Shown: positions 24,128 through 33,479 of the stretch, one piece after another
How positions within the stretch are numbered: the first letter of the stretch is position 1
How the letters are laid out: each line of letters begins with the position of its first letter
Assembly: GCA_002449695.1 (NCBI GenBank)
Contig: DJXI01000017.1
Coordinates: 1-44,677 of the forward strand
Direction: 5' to 3'
Source: Verrucomicrobia bacterium UBA7008
GTDB lineage: Bacteria; Verrucomicrobiota; Kiritimatiellia; RFP12; UBA1067
DNA: 44,677 bases
Translations under genes and position numbers: made by a program
Notes under the pieces: generated by a model
Databases searched by the model: none
What the model saw: the letters and a program-made list of their open reading frames with translations, nothing else
What the model was told of the DNA's origin: nothing

Positions 24128-27100
24128 AACGCACAGACATCCGGAAGATTCTGATCATCGGATCGGGTCCGATCGTCATCGGGCAGGGCTGCGAGTTCGA
24201 CTATTCGGGCTGCCAGGCGGTCAAGGCCCTGCGCCGGGCGGGCTATCAGATCGTCCTCGTCAACTCCAATCCGGCGACGGTGATGACCGACCCGGACATG
24301 GCCGAGGCGACCTACATCGAGCCGCTGACGGTCGATTCCGTCGCGGCGATCATCCGCCGGGAGCGTCCCGACGCGCTCCTGCCGACGCTCGGCGGACAGA
24401 CCGCGCTCAATCTCGCGATGGAGCTGACGCGCGCCGGCGTCCTCGACACCTGCGGCGTGGAGATGATCGGAGCGAATGCTGACGCGATCGCGCGCGCGGA
24501 GGACCGCACGCTCTTCAAGGCGGCGATGGCGGAACTCGGGCTCGACATGCCGCGCTCCGGCAGCGCCCGCTCGCTGGAGGAGGCCCGGACGGTCGCCCGC
24601 GCCATCGGCACCTGGCCGCTGATCATCCGCCCCGGCTTCACGCTCGGCGGCACGGGCGGCGGCATCGCGCACGACACGGACGAATTCCGCGCAATCGTCG
24701 CGCGCGGTCTGGAGGCGTCGCTCAACCGCGAAGTGCTGATCGAGGAATCGCTCATCGGCTGGAAGGAATTCGAGATGGAGGTCATGCGCGACCGGGCGGG
24801 GAACGCCGTCATCGTCTGCTCCATCGAGAATCTCGATCCGATGGGCGTTCATACGGGCGACTCCATCACCGTCGCGCCGATCCAGACGCTGAGCGACCGC
24901 GCCTACCAGGCGATGCGCGACGACTCCATCCGCGTCCTGGAGGCGATCGGCATCGCGACCGGCGGCTCAAACGTGCAGTGGGCCGTCCATCCGCAGACCG
25001 GGCGGCGCGTCGTCATCGAAATGAATCCGCGCGTCTCGCGCTCGTCCGCGCTGGCGTCGAAGGCGACGGGCTTCCCGATCGCGAAGATCGCCGCCCTTCT
25101 CGCCGTCGGCTGCACGCTGGACGAGCTGAAAAACGACATCACCGGCACCACGCCCGCCTGCTTCGAACCGGCGCTCGACTACGTCGTCGTCAAAGTGCCG
25201 CGCTTCGCTTTCGAGAAGTTCCCGGGCGCGGATACGCGGCTGGGCACGCAGATGAAGTCCGTCGGCGAGGCGATGGCGATCGGCCGCACCTTCAAACAGG
25301 CCTATCTCAAGGCCGTGCGGTCGCTCGAAGCGCCGCTCGCCGGACACGACGTCGCAAGCTTCGATCCGTGGTTCAAGGCGCAGCTCGACGAGATCGAGGC
25401 GTTCAGAAAGTTTCTGGCGGGTCAAAAGGATGTTTTGACAGGATTGACAGGATTGAGAAACGGAGATAATCCTGTCAATCCTGTCTTAAAAAACGAGCAG
25501 GCGTATCTGTTGCTTCGGCAGGCGAAGGTCTTCGGGTTCAGCGACCGCGAGATCGCCGAGGCGATCGGCACGGATGAGATTTCCGTGCGGAACAACCGCA
25601 TGGCCCTCGGCATCCGGCCCGAATTCGGCGAAGTCGACACCTGCGCGGGCGAATTCGCGGCCCGGACGCCGTATTACTACTCTTATTATTCGACTTCGGA
25701 CGTCGGACTTCAGGCTTCAGATCGTGAGGCGGCGGAGGACCGGAAGGAAAAATCACATCCGTCTGAAGTCTTCAGTCCGAAGTCCTCTCCTCGCAAGGTC
25801 ATGATCCTCGGCGGCGGACCGAACCGCATCGGCCAGGGCATCGAATTCGACTGGTGCTGCTGCCACGCGGCGTTCGCCCTGCGCCAGATGGGCATCGAGG
25901 TCGTGATGGTCAACTCCAACCCCGAGACCGTCTCGACCGACTACGACACGTCGGACAAGCTGTATTTCGAGCCGCTCACCTTCGAGGATGTCATGGAAAT
26001 CTACGCGCGCGAGCGCTGCGACGGCGCGATCGTCCAGTTCGGGGGACAGACCCCGCTCAACCTCGCGGAGCGGCTGGAAGCGGCCGGCGTCCGCATCCTC
26101 GGCACCTCGCCCGCCGACATCGCGCGCGCCGAAGACCGCGACTTCTTCCGCGCGCTTGTCAGCGAGACGGGCGTGAAGCAGCCGCCGAGCGGAATCGCGC
26201 GGACGGTCGACGACGCGATCCGCATCGCCGCCGACATCGGCTATCCCGTGCTCGTGCGGCCGTCCTTCGTTCTCGGCGGCCGCGGCATGGCGATCGTCTA
26301 CCGTGAAGACCGGCTCCGGGCATACGTCGACGAGGCGGTGAAGATCTCCGGCGGACGGGCGATTCTCATCGACAAGTTCCTCACCCGCGCCATCGAGCTG
26401 GACGTGGACTGCGTGTCGGACGGCGAGACGACCGTCGTCGGCGCGATCCTCGAACACATCGAAGCGGCCGGCTGCCATTCCGGCGACGCCGCCGCCGTCA
26501 CGCCGCCCGTGTCGCTCGCGCAGGAGACGATCGACGAAGTCGCGCGCATCGCGCGCGCGTTCGCGGAGAAGCTGCAGGTCGTCGGCCTCATGAACATCCA
26601 GCTGGCCGTCAAGGACGGCGACGTCTGGATGATCGAGGTGAATCCGCGCGCGTCGCGCACCGTGCCGTTCGTCTCGAAGGCGGTCGGCTGGTCGCTCGCC
26701 GCGGCGGCGACACGGGCGATGGCGGGCGAGCGGCTGAAGGACCTCGAACTTCAGACTTCGGACTTCCAGAAAAACCGGAAGTCTGAAGTCGGAAGTCTGA
26801 TGTCGCCCCCCTACTACTGCGCCAAGGAGGCCGTCTTCCCCTTCGTCAAGTTCCCGGGCGCGGACATCACGCTCACGCCGGAGATGAAATCGACGGGCGA
26901 GGTGATGGCGTTCGGGCGCGACGCCGCCACCGCCTACTTCAAGAGCCAGGCCGCCGCCGGCAGCCCCCTCCCGCGCGCGGGCGGCCTCATCCTCTCGGTG
27001 CGCGACGCAGACAAGGCCGCGGTGACGGCGCTCGCCAAGCGGCTGGCGGCGCTGGGGTTCGAGATCTGGGCGACGCGCGGCACCTCCACCGCGCTCTGGC

Positions 27101-27408
27101 GCGCCGGGGTGGAGGCCAACGCGCTCTACAAGATTCCGCTGGGCAGCCCCAACGCGCTGGATCTCATCCGGCGCGGCAAGGTCAGATGGATCGTCAACAC
27201 GCGCGACGACGGCGAGGAGGCCGCGCATGACAGCGCGCGGATCCGCGCGGCCGCCGTCGCGGCGGGCGTGCCGGTGACGACGACGCTCGCCGCCCTGGCG
27301 GAAGGAGTGGCCGGCATCGAGACGATCCGGACGCAGGGCGACGCGCTGAACCCGCGCCCGCTCCAATCCCAATCCGGCCAGCCCGTAAAGGGCTGGCCGG
27401 CAGGTTGA
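24124..27408 (+). CDS. carB: Carbamoyl-phosphate synthase large subunit with repeat insertions
   Basis: 1,094 residues against 1,073 in E. coli. Both ATP-grasp halves are intact: [19 protein letters not shown] and [19 protein letters not shown] in the first, [19 protein letters not shown] and [20 protein letters not shown] in the second. An allosteric (MGS-like) domain with [14 protein letters not shown] ends the protein. Repeats sit at three domain boundaries or loops: residues 433-457 (family D, start of the oligomerisation domain), 523-554 (family A, between the two halves) and 875-893 (family A, before [13 protein letters not shown]). A hairpin supplies the last residues, [11 protein letters not shown]. 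It starts in the four-base overlap with pyrG and is last in the operon. Confidence 0.97.
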   Translation: MKRTDIRKILIIGSGPIVIGQGCEFDYSGCQAVKALRRAGYQIVLVNSNPATVMTDPDMAEATYIEPLTVDSVAAIIRRERPDALLPTLGGQTALNLAMELTRAGVLDTCGVEMIGANADAIARAEDRTLFKAAMAELGLDMPRSGSARSLEEARTVARAIGTWPLIIRPGFTLGGTGGGIAHDTDEFRAIVARGLEASLNREVLIEESLIGWKEFEMEVMRDRAGNAVIVCSIENLDPMGVHTGDSITVAPIQTLSDRAYQAMRDDSIRVLEAIGIATGGSNVQWAVHPQTGRRVVIEMNPRVSRSSALASKATGFPIAKIAALLAVGCTLDELKNDITGTTPACFEPALDYVVVKVPRFAFEKFPGADTRLGTQMKSVGEAMAIGRTFKQAYLKAVRSLEAPLAGHDVASFDPWFKAQLDEIEAFRKFLAGQKDVLTGLTGLRNGDNPVNPVLKNEQAYLLLRQAKVFGFSDREIAEAIGTDEISVRNNRMALGIRPEFGEVDTCAGEFAARTPYYYSYYSTSDVGLQASDREAAEDRKEKSHPSEVFSPKSSPRKVMILGGGPNRIGQGIEFDWCCCHAAFALRQMGIEVVMVNSNPETVSTDYDTSDKLYFEPLTFEDVMEIYARERCDGAIVQFGGQTPLNLAERLEAAGVRILGTSPADIARAEDRDFFRALVSETGVKQPPSGIARTVDDAIRIAADIGYPVLVRPSFVLGGRGMAIVYREDRLRAYVDEAVKISGGRAILIDKFLTRAIELDVDCVSDGETTVVGAILEHIEAAGCHSGDAAAVTPPVSLAQETIDEVARIARAFAEKLQVVGLMNIQLAVKDGDVWMIEVNPRASRTVPFVSKAVGWSLAAAATRAMAGERLKDLELQTSDFQKNRKSEVGSLMSPPYYCAKEAVFPFVKFPGADITLTPEMKSTGEVMAFGRDAATAYFKSQAAAGSPLPRAGGLILSVRDADKAAVTALAKRLAALGFEIWATRGTSTALWRAGVEANALYKIPLGSPNALDLIRRGKVRWIVNTRDDGEEAAHDSARIRAAAVAAGVPVTTTLAALAEGVAGIETIRTQGDALNPRPLQSQSGQPVKGWPAG
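25421..25493. repeat. Repeat family D, in frame in carB
   Basis: TTGACAGGATTGACAGGATT is mirrored by AATCCTGTCAATCCTGTC. It codes for [20 protein letters not shown], close to the purF copy. Confidence 0.88.
25691..25785. repeat. Repeat family A, in frame in carB
   Basis: CGACTTCGGACGTCGGACTT at the left and GAAGTCTTCAGTCCGAAGTC at the right with a 50-base spacer. It lies between the CarB halves. Confidence 0.82.
26746..26801. repeat. Repeat family A, in frame in carB
   Basis: GAACTTCAGACTTCGGACTT, centre CCAGAAAAACCGG, then inverted GAAGTC words. It codes for [18 protein letters not shown]. Confidence 0.87.
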
Positions 27409-27500
27409 TCCCCATAACCAACCTGGTTGCCAGCCCTTTACGGGCTGGCAACACTCGGGCTGGCAACACTCGGGCTGGCAACACTCGGGCTGGCAACATC
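27374..27500. repeat. Two GTAAA-loop hairpins and a 15-base tandem array at the carB / glycosidase junction
   Basis: Hairpin 1 (27374-27400) has arms CCGGCCAGCCC and GGGCTGGCCGG around GTAAA. Hairpin 2 (27426-27452) has arms GTTGCCAGCCC and GGGCTGGCAAC around TTTAC, the complement of GTAAA. GGGCTGGCAACACTC is then repeated about four times to 27500. Hairpin 1 codes for the CarB C-terminus. Hairpin 2 holds the stop codon of the convergent glycosidase gene, and the array codes for its VASPS tail. Confidence 0.88.
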
Positions 27501-30500
27501 ATGCTCGTCGCAGGCGAAATGAAAGTAGTCGACGTCGACATGCCCGCCGGGCGTCTTCGTCGGATAGCAGAAGATCGCAAAGCGCGAGCCCGTGAAGAAG
27601 CGCTGCCAGTCGAAGTGGAGCGGCACGCGCGTGCCGATCCGGCGCCAGCTGCGCCCGTCCGCGCTCCAGTCCATCTCGGCCCAGTCCTGATGCGGCCGGA
27701 AGTCCGCGCGCACGCGGAGGTACACGCAATCCGACGTCAGCTCCACCGATTCCTTCTCCGCGACCTCGGCGCGCGGATGGCGGCGGCCCGGCCCCGCGTC
27801 GAACACGCTCTTCTCCTCGCTCATCACGAGGCGCTTGCGCCCGCCCGCGCAGACGACGGCCAGCACCGCGCTGTCGGACTGGAACGCGGCGAGGCCGGCG
27901 CGGTCGCCGTCCTTCATCCCCGAAACGTCAAGCCGGATCTCGCCGGTGCACCGCGGCGCGACCATGCGCTGCGTCAGCGTGTTGCGCGCGAGAAAGAGGT
28001 TCGGCGCGACCGCCCCGGCCGTCAGGCGCAGCCAGCCCGGCCGCGCGGCGAGCGACCAGGCGCCGTCGAGCGGATTGTGGTTCCACTGCCACCGCAGGTC
28101 GAGCGCCGTCCGCTCGAATTCGTCGGAGCCGACGAGGCCCGCAAGCGACGGATACGGCCGCGTCACGTCGTTCGGAATCCGTCCGTCGGCATCGCCGAGC
28201 ATCGGCCAGCCGTCCTTCCACGTCACGTCCATGAGGCACGGCGTGCGCCCGATGCCGCCGCGGTCCTGAAACACCAGCGCGCGCCATTTCCCGTCGGGGC
28301 ACTCCACGACGCAGCCCTGGCCGACGCCGCCCCAGTCCTCGAACTCCGTCTCGAGGATGACCTTCTTCTCCCATTCGCCCGTCAGCGACTTCGAACGGTA
28401 GCAGACTTCGCGGCGCGGATGATCCGGCAGAAACGCCGAGACCATCATGAGATAGTAGTAGCCGTCCTTCTTGAACGCGGCCGAACCTTCGAGAAGCGAC
28501 GTCTCCTCGCCGCGTTCGAACAGCTGACGGTCGAGCCCGCCCGGCCGGACGCCCGTCAGGTCCGCCTTCAGCTCCGTGACGCGCCCCGAGCCGTGGAAGA
28601 CGTACACGCGCCCGTCGTCGTCGAAGACGAGCGAGCCGTCGTGCAGGTGCGCGCCGCGGCTCAGCAGCCGCCACGGCCCCTCCGCCCGGTCGGCGGTGTA
28701 CAGGAAGCCGCCCGCGCCGTTGACGATGAACCACGCGTAGAACTTCCCGTCATGGTGCACGAGCGACGTCGCCCACTGGCCCGCGCCGTAGCCGGTCCGC
28801 CCGTCGGGTGCCGCGAACGCGTATTCCGGCGCGTCGATGCCGTCGAAGATGTACGAGACGATCTCCCAGTGGATCATGTCCTTCGAGCGCATGACCGGCG
28901 CGCCCGGCATGTAGAACATCGTCGTCGTCACCAGATAGACGTACTCGCCCGCGCGGCACATCGTCGGATCGGGGCAGTCCGCGTAGATGACCGGGTTGCG
29001 GAACGTCGCGCGCCGGCGGACGTAGACCGGGATGCGGTCGATCGGCGTCTTCGCCCGGATGACGCGGCCGCCCTTGACGTCCGCGCCCGTGTGGAAATCG
29101 CACCAGTCGCCTTCCGGCAGCCACACGTCCATCTCCTCCACGTCGGCCGTCACGGGGCAGACGAGCAGATCGGGGCCGAACATGTACTCGGTCTCGAAGC
29201 CGCGCGGCGCGTCGAAGAGCGGGCGCATCATCATCGCGTTGTTCTCCGCCACGTCCTTCGCGACGCGGCGGATGTACGGCCGCAGGCGTTCGCGCAGCCG
29301 CACCTGGTCGTTCAGCAGCTCCTCCGTGCGCACGCCGTAGCGCGACGGCGTCGTGTCGCTGACAAAGCCGTGCACGCGCTGGATCGGGCAGAACGTCGCG
29401 AACTGCAGCCAGCGCACGAGCCGCTTCTGATAGTCGCCGTTCGTGTACTGGTCGCCCGGGCGGAAGAAGCCGCCGGCGTCGCTCGTCCAGTACGGGAAGC
29501 CGGCCGCCGCGAAGCCGAGCCCCGCGATGATCTGCGTGCGCAGATCCTGCCACGAGCTGCCCACGTCGCCGCTCCACATGACGCACGCGGTCCGCGTCTG
29601 CCCCGGAAACGCCGAGCGCGTGAGAACGAGCGGCGTCTCGCCCGGCCGCAGCGCGCGCAGGCGGCGGTCGGCCTCCGTGTTGACGAGCAGCGGATAGATG
29701 TTGCGGTACTTCTCCCCGTCGCCCAGCGCGATCCGGCGGCCGTGCAGCGCGTCGTTCTCCGGCTCGACCGCGTCCAGCCACCAGGCGTCGACGCCCGTCG
29801 ACACGAGCCGGTCGGCGAACCACGTCCAGTAGAGATCGGCGGCGGATTTCTTCGAGAAGTCGATCCACGAGGTGCCCGCGATAAAGCCGTCCGCCGCCTT
29901 CATCGCGCGGCAGAAGTCGCTGTCGCCCTCCGTCTTCGACCAGACGCTCAGCATCACGCGCACGCCGTCGCGGTGGCACGCCTCGACCATGCCCTTCGGA
30001 TCGGGGAAGCGCTGCGCGTCCCACTCCATCGAATTCCACGTGCCGCTGCGCCACCACTGCCAGTCCTGAACGATCACCGAAAGCGGCAGGCCGCGTTCCT
30101 TGAAATAGCGGACGGCCTTCAGCAGATCGTCCTGCGACCGGTAGCGCTCCTGGCAGTGCCAGTAGCCCCACGCCCAGTCGGGCAGCGCCGCCGTGCCGCC
30201 GCAGTCCGCGCGGAAACGCGCGACCGCCGTTTCCGGCGCGCCGCGGTAGACGATGTAGTCCGTGCCGTCGGCGACATCCGAGCGGAACGTCGTTTCGCCG
30301 CGGTCGGGCCGGACGAGCAGGCGCGGACGGTCGATCGCGTCCGCCACGACGCGCACCCGGTGCGCGCCCGCCGCGAGCGCGGCGCGGAACCCGATCGTCG
30401 GCGGCAGCCAGACGTTCGCGTTGTCCACGACCGCCGCGCCGTCGATCTCGACGTACTGCCGGCGCGACATCTCGCGGCCGCAGTCGAAGAGAAACGCGTA

Positions 30501-33410
30501 CTCGCCGGCGGCGTCCGCCGTGAACGCGCCCTCCAGCACGACGCCCCGGCGCTTCTCGCGCGCGCCGCCCTGCGCCGTCGTCACCTCGACCTCGGTCTCC
30601 TGGCCGTCGCCGACCTTCGCGAGCGCCACCGCGTCGGTGCATTCGTTGAACTCGATCTTCGAGTAGGTGTGCCAGTAGAGGCCCCAGCCGCGCGTCGACA
30701 CGAGGAACGGCGCGGCGATCTGGGTGTTGACCTGCGTGAGCCGGCGCGGCAGGTTCCGCACGTCCAGCTGCCCGTCCTGGAACTGGCCGAGACCGTAGAG
30801 CCGCTCGTCCGCCGGCGAATCGAAGGCGATCTCCTTCGCGCCGACGCGTTTCTCCGCGAGAATCGGCCGCCCGCCGGCGTCCTCGAAGCGGACAAGACCC
30901 GTCGCGTGCGCGACGACGGCGACGAGATCGCCGGACCGGACGCGCGTCGCGGCCGCGCCGCGTTCGACCTCGACCGTCGCCGTGCGGTCCGCGGCGAACA
31001 CAAGCTCCGGCGACACGGGCGTTCCGCGCGTCACGCGCAGGGAGCCGTCCGAGAACGACGACACGCGCACGTCGCCGCGCGCGGTCGGAATCACCGCCGC
31101 CGCCGTCGGAATCGCCGGGCGGACCGTCGCGCCGGGCGCGACGTCATAGACGGACAGAACGCCGTTGATCCGGATCTTCAGCTTCCCGCCGACGCCCGCC
31201 GTGACCGTGCAGTCCGTCACCGCACCGTCCCGCCACGCGAAGTCGACCGTCCAGCCGCCGCGCGCGCGCAGACCCTTCACCCGGCCCTCCGGCCAGGCCT
31301 TCGGGAGCGCGGGCAGCAGATCGATGAAGCCGCGGTGGCTCTGCATCAGCATTTCCGCGATGCCGGCCGTGCAGCCGAAGTTGCCGTCGATCTGGAACGG
31401 CGGATGCGCGTCGAAGAGGTTCGGATACGTCCCGCCGCCGCCCTTCACGCGGCCGAGCGGCGAAAGCTGGTTCTGAATGAGCCGGAAGGCATGATCGCCG
31501 TCGAGGAGCCGCGCCCACAGGCAGACGCGCCAGCCCATCGCCCAGCCGGTCGAGATGTCGCCGCGCTTTTCGAGCGAGACGCGCGCGGCGTTGAAGAGTT
31601 CCGGCGTCTCGGGCGTGATCTGCGCCGACGGATAGAGCGCGTAGAGATGCGAGACATGGCGGTGGTGGTCGCCCGGACTGTCGAGGTCCGCGCCCCACTC
31701 CTGCAGCTGCCCCCAGCGGCCGACGCGGTCCGGCTCCAGCCGTTCAAGGCGCCGTTCGAGCCGCGCGGCGAACTCGGCGTCGCGCCCCAGCTCCTGCGCG
31801 GCGGCGATCGCGTTCCGCCACACGTCGCGCGCGATCTGGTGGTCCATCAGGCAGACGGGGTCGAATCCGTTCGGATGACCGTGCGCCGTGTTCTCCGGCG
31901 AGTTCGACGGAATGAACGCGAGGCGGCCGGTCGCGGGATTCTCCACCGCAAACGAATCGTAGAACGCGGCCGCGCCCTTGAGGATGTCGTAGTTCGCTTC
32001 GAGAAACGCCCGGTCGCGCGTGTAGAGCCAGTGCTCCCACAGATGCGTCGACAGCCACCCGCCGCCCGACGGCCACCAGCCGCACGCGAGCCAGGTATCG
32101 ACCGGCCCGGCAACGCGCCAGATGTCCGTGTTGTGGTGCGTGACCCAGCCCTTCGCGCCGTACAGCTCCACCGCCGCCTTCGCGCCGGTGACGGAAAGTT
32201 CGCGGATCATCTTGAACAGCGGATCGGAAAGTTCGCCGAGGTTCGTCACCTCGCTCGGCCAGTAGTTCATCTCGGTGTTGATGTTCACGGTATACTTCGA
32301 ACACCACGGCGGCGTGAGGCTGTTGTTCCAGATGCCCTGGAGGTTCGCCGGCTGGCTCCCCGGCTGCGAGCAGGAGATGAGCAGGTAGCGCCCGTAGCGG
32401 AAGTAGAGCGCGGCGAAGTACGGGTCGTCCGACGCGGCGAAGTCCGCCAGGCGCGCGTCCGTCGTCTTGTCCGGGAAACGGTCGCACCCGAGATCGAGCG
32501 TGCAGCGGTCGGCCTGCGCGCGGTAGGCCGCGCGGTGCACGGCGAAGAGCGCGTGCGCGTCCGGGGCCGTCAGCGCGGCGAGACGCGCGCGTGCCACCGC
32601 GTCCGCGTCGCCGGAGATGTCGTCATACCGTTTGAAGTTCGTTCCGATTGCGACACAGACCGTGGCGCGCGATGCGCCGGACACCCGCAGCGATTCGCCG
32701 TCAGTCGATACGGTGCCGTCGCAGCCGGCGATCTGCACGAGCACCGTGTAGCGCACCTTCCCGGGAACGCCGTCCTTGCCGGACGTCACGCCGCGCAGGA
32801 CGAGCGTGCCGTCCTCGACGGATGTCGTCGCGCTGTCGTGCGCGCGCTTGAGCGCGGCGCGGAACGCGAGCGCGCCGTCCTCCCCCTTCTTCGCCGCGAG
32901 GCAGTAGACGAACCCGCCCTTGCCGAGCGGCGTGAAGGCGATGCGTTCATGACGGACGCCCTCCGCGGCAAACCGAACGCCGGCGTACGCGTTGTCGAGC
33001 GAGAGCGTGCGTTTGTAGCCGTCCACATTCTCCGGGACGCCCTCGAAGTCGAGCTTGAGCGAGCCGGGAAACTGGTAGTTCATGCCGTGGTTGCGCGCGC
33101 CGGGGAGGCGTCCGGGATCGGCGTTTTGCCAGTCGCCGGCGAGAATCGCCTGTCGGACATCGCCCAGACGCGCCTTGAAGTCGGGATTGACGTTCGAGTT
33201 GGGCGAACCGCTCCAGACGGTGTCCTCGTTGAGGTCGACCGTCTCGTGCGCCGTGCCGCCCCAGACCATCGCGCCGACAAAGCCCGAGCCGAGCGGCAGC
33301 GCCTCCTCCCACACGGCGGCGGGCTGCGCATATTTCAGTTCATACGACGGCTCGCCCCCGGCGAGCGCGACCCAGGCAGCAAGCGCTGCGGAACCAAGCA
33401 GAATTTTCAT
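27438..33410 (-). CDS. Exported three-module glycosidase: GH95 + GH31 + GH43
   Basis: 1,990 residues in one frame with no interruption. A signal peptide (MKILLGSAALAAWVALAGG) leads into GH95 (about 20-757), which has NINTEMNYWPSEV near 375 and the catalytic FQIDGNFG Asp near 674. GH31 follows (about 770-1470) with a PA14-like insert (about 950-1024), nucleophile Asp in WWLDAVEPE near 1213 and acid Asp in MWSGDVGSSW near 1282. GH43 is last (about 1476-1985) with base Asp in YADCPDPT, acid Glu in LLEGSAAF near 1640 and a C-terminal beta-sandwich. Families suggest alpha-L-fucosidase, alpha-xylosidase and beta-xylosidase/arabinofuranosidase, together fitting xyloglucan side chains. The tail VASPSVASPSVASP comes from a repeat. 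The start at 33410 follows a -10 box by six bases without a ribosome site. Confidence 0.9.
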   Translation of the reverse strand: MKILLGSAALAAWVALAGGEPSYELKYAQPAAVWEEALPLGSGFVGAMVWGGTAHETVDLNEDTVWSGSPNSNVNPDFKARLGDVRQAILAGDWQNADPGRLPGARNHGMNYQFPGSLKLDFEGVPENVDGYKRTLSLDNAYAGVRFAAEGVRHERIAFTPLGKGGFVYCLAAKKGEDGALAFRAALKRAHDSATTSVEDGTLVLRGVTSGKDGVPGKVRYTVLVQIAGCDGTVSTDGESLRVSGASRATVCVAIGTNFKRYDDISGDADAVARARLAALTAPDAHALFAVHRAAYRAQADRCTLDLGCDRFPDKTTDARLADFAASDDPYFAALYFRYGRYLLISCSQPGSQPANLQGIWNNSLTPPWCSKYTVNINTEMNYWPSEVTNLGELSDPLFKMIRELSVTGAKAAVELYGAKGWVTHHNTDIWRVAGPVDTWLACGWWPSGGGWLSTHLWEHWLYTRDRAFLEANYDILKGAAAFYDSFAVENPATGRLAFIPSNSPENTAHGHPNGFDPVCLMDHQIARDVWRNAIAAAQELGRDAEFAARLERRLERLEPDRVGRWGQLQEWGADLDSPGDHHRHVSHLYALYPSAQITPETPELFNAARVSLEKRGDISTGWAMGWRVCLWARLLDGDHAFRLIQNQLSPLGRVKGGGGTYPNLFDAHPPFQIDGNFGCTAGIAEMLMQSHRGFIDLLPALPKAWPEGRVKGLRARGGWTVDFAWRDGAVTDCTVTAGVGGKLKIRINGVLSVYDVAPGATVRPAIPTAAAVIPTARGDVRVSSFSDGSLRVTRGTPVSPELVFAADRTATVEVERGAAATRVRSGDLVAVVAHATGLVRFEDAGGRPILAEKRVGAKEIAFDSPADERLYGLGQFQDGQLDVRNLPRRLTQVNTQIAAPFLVSTRGWGLYWHTYSKIEFNECTDAVALAKVGDGQETEVEVTTAQGGAREKRRGVVLEGAFTADAAGEYAFLFDCGREMSRRQYVEIDGAAVVDNANVWLPPTIGFRAALAAGAHRVRVVADAIDRPRLLVRPDRGETTFRSDVADGTDYIVYRGAPETAVARFRADCGGTAALPDWAWGYWHCQERYRSQDDLLKAVRYFKERGLPLSVIVQDWQWWRSGTWNSMEWDAQRFPDPKGMVEACHRDGVRVMLSVWSKTEGDSDFCRAMKAADGFIAGTSWIDFSKKSAADLYWTWFADRLVSTGVDAWWLDAVEPENDALHGRRIALGDGEKYRNIYPLLVNTEADRRLRALRPGETPLVLTRSAFPGQTRTACVMWSGDVGSSWQDLRTQIIAGLGFAAAGFPYWTSDAGGFFRPGDQYTNGDYQKRLVRWLQFATFCPIQRVHGFVSDTTPSRYGVRTEELLNDQVRLRERLRPYIRRVAKDVAENNAMMMRPLFDAPRGFETEYMFGPDLLVCPVTADVEEMDVWLPEGDWCDFHTGADVKGGRVIRAKTPIDRIPVYVRRRATFRNPVIYADCPDPTMCRAGEYVYLVTTTMFYMPGAPVMRSKDMIHWEIVSYIFDGIDAPEYAFAAPDGRTGYGAGQWATSLVHHDGKFYAWFIVNGAGGFLYTADRAEGPWRLLSRGAHLHDGSLVFDDDGRVYVFHGSGRVTELKADLTGVRPGGLDRQLFERGEETSLLEGSAAFKKDGYYYLMMVSAFLPDHPRREVCYRSKSLTGEWEKKVILETEFEDWGGVGQGCVVECPDGKWRALVFQDRGGIGRTPCLMDVTWKDGWPMLGDADGRIPNDVTRPYPSLAGLVGSDEFERTALDLRWQWNHNPLDGAWSLAARPGWLRLTAGAVAPNLFLARNTLTQRMVAPRCTGEIRLDVSGMKDGDRAGLAAFQSDSAVLAVVCAGGRKRLVMSEEKSVFDAGPGRRHPRAEVAEKESVELTSDCVYLRVRADFRPHQDWAEMDWSADGRSWRRIGTRVPLHFDWQRFFTGSRFAIFCYPTKTPGGHVDVDYFHFACDEHDVASPSVASPSVASPSVASP

Positions 33411-33416
33411 AATGTC

Positions 33417-33422
33417 ATTATA
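33417..33422 (-). promoter_or_regulatory. -10 box giving a leaderless glycosidase transcript
   Basis: The minus strand reads TGCGGTATAATGACATT and then the ATG. With TATAAT ending six bases before the ATG, the start of transcription would fall on or next to the start codon. Confidence 0.5.
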
Positions 33423-33479
33423 CCGCATTCCTTCTGCGGCCGTCTACCACCCAAAAGTATGACTCCGACGGCCGCCGCC

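Noticed and set aside
8950..26801. Insertion sequences or inteins as the explanation for the extra segments in gltB, carB and pyrG.
   Set aside because: The segments are only 30-130 bases, have no transposase or splicing motifs, and recur in non-coding gaps.
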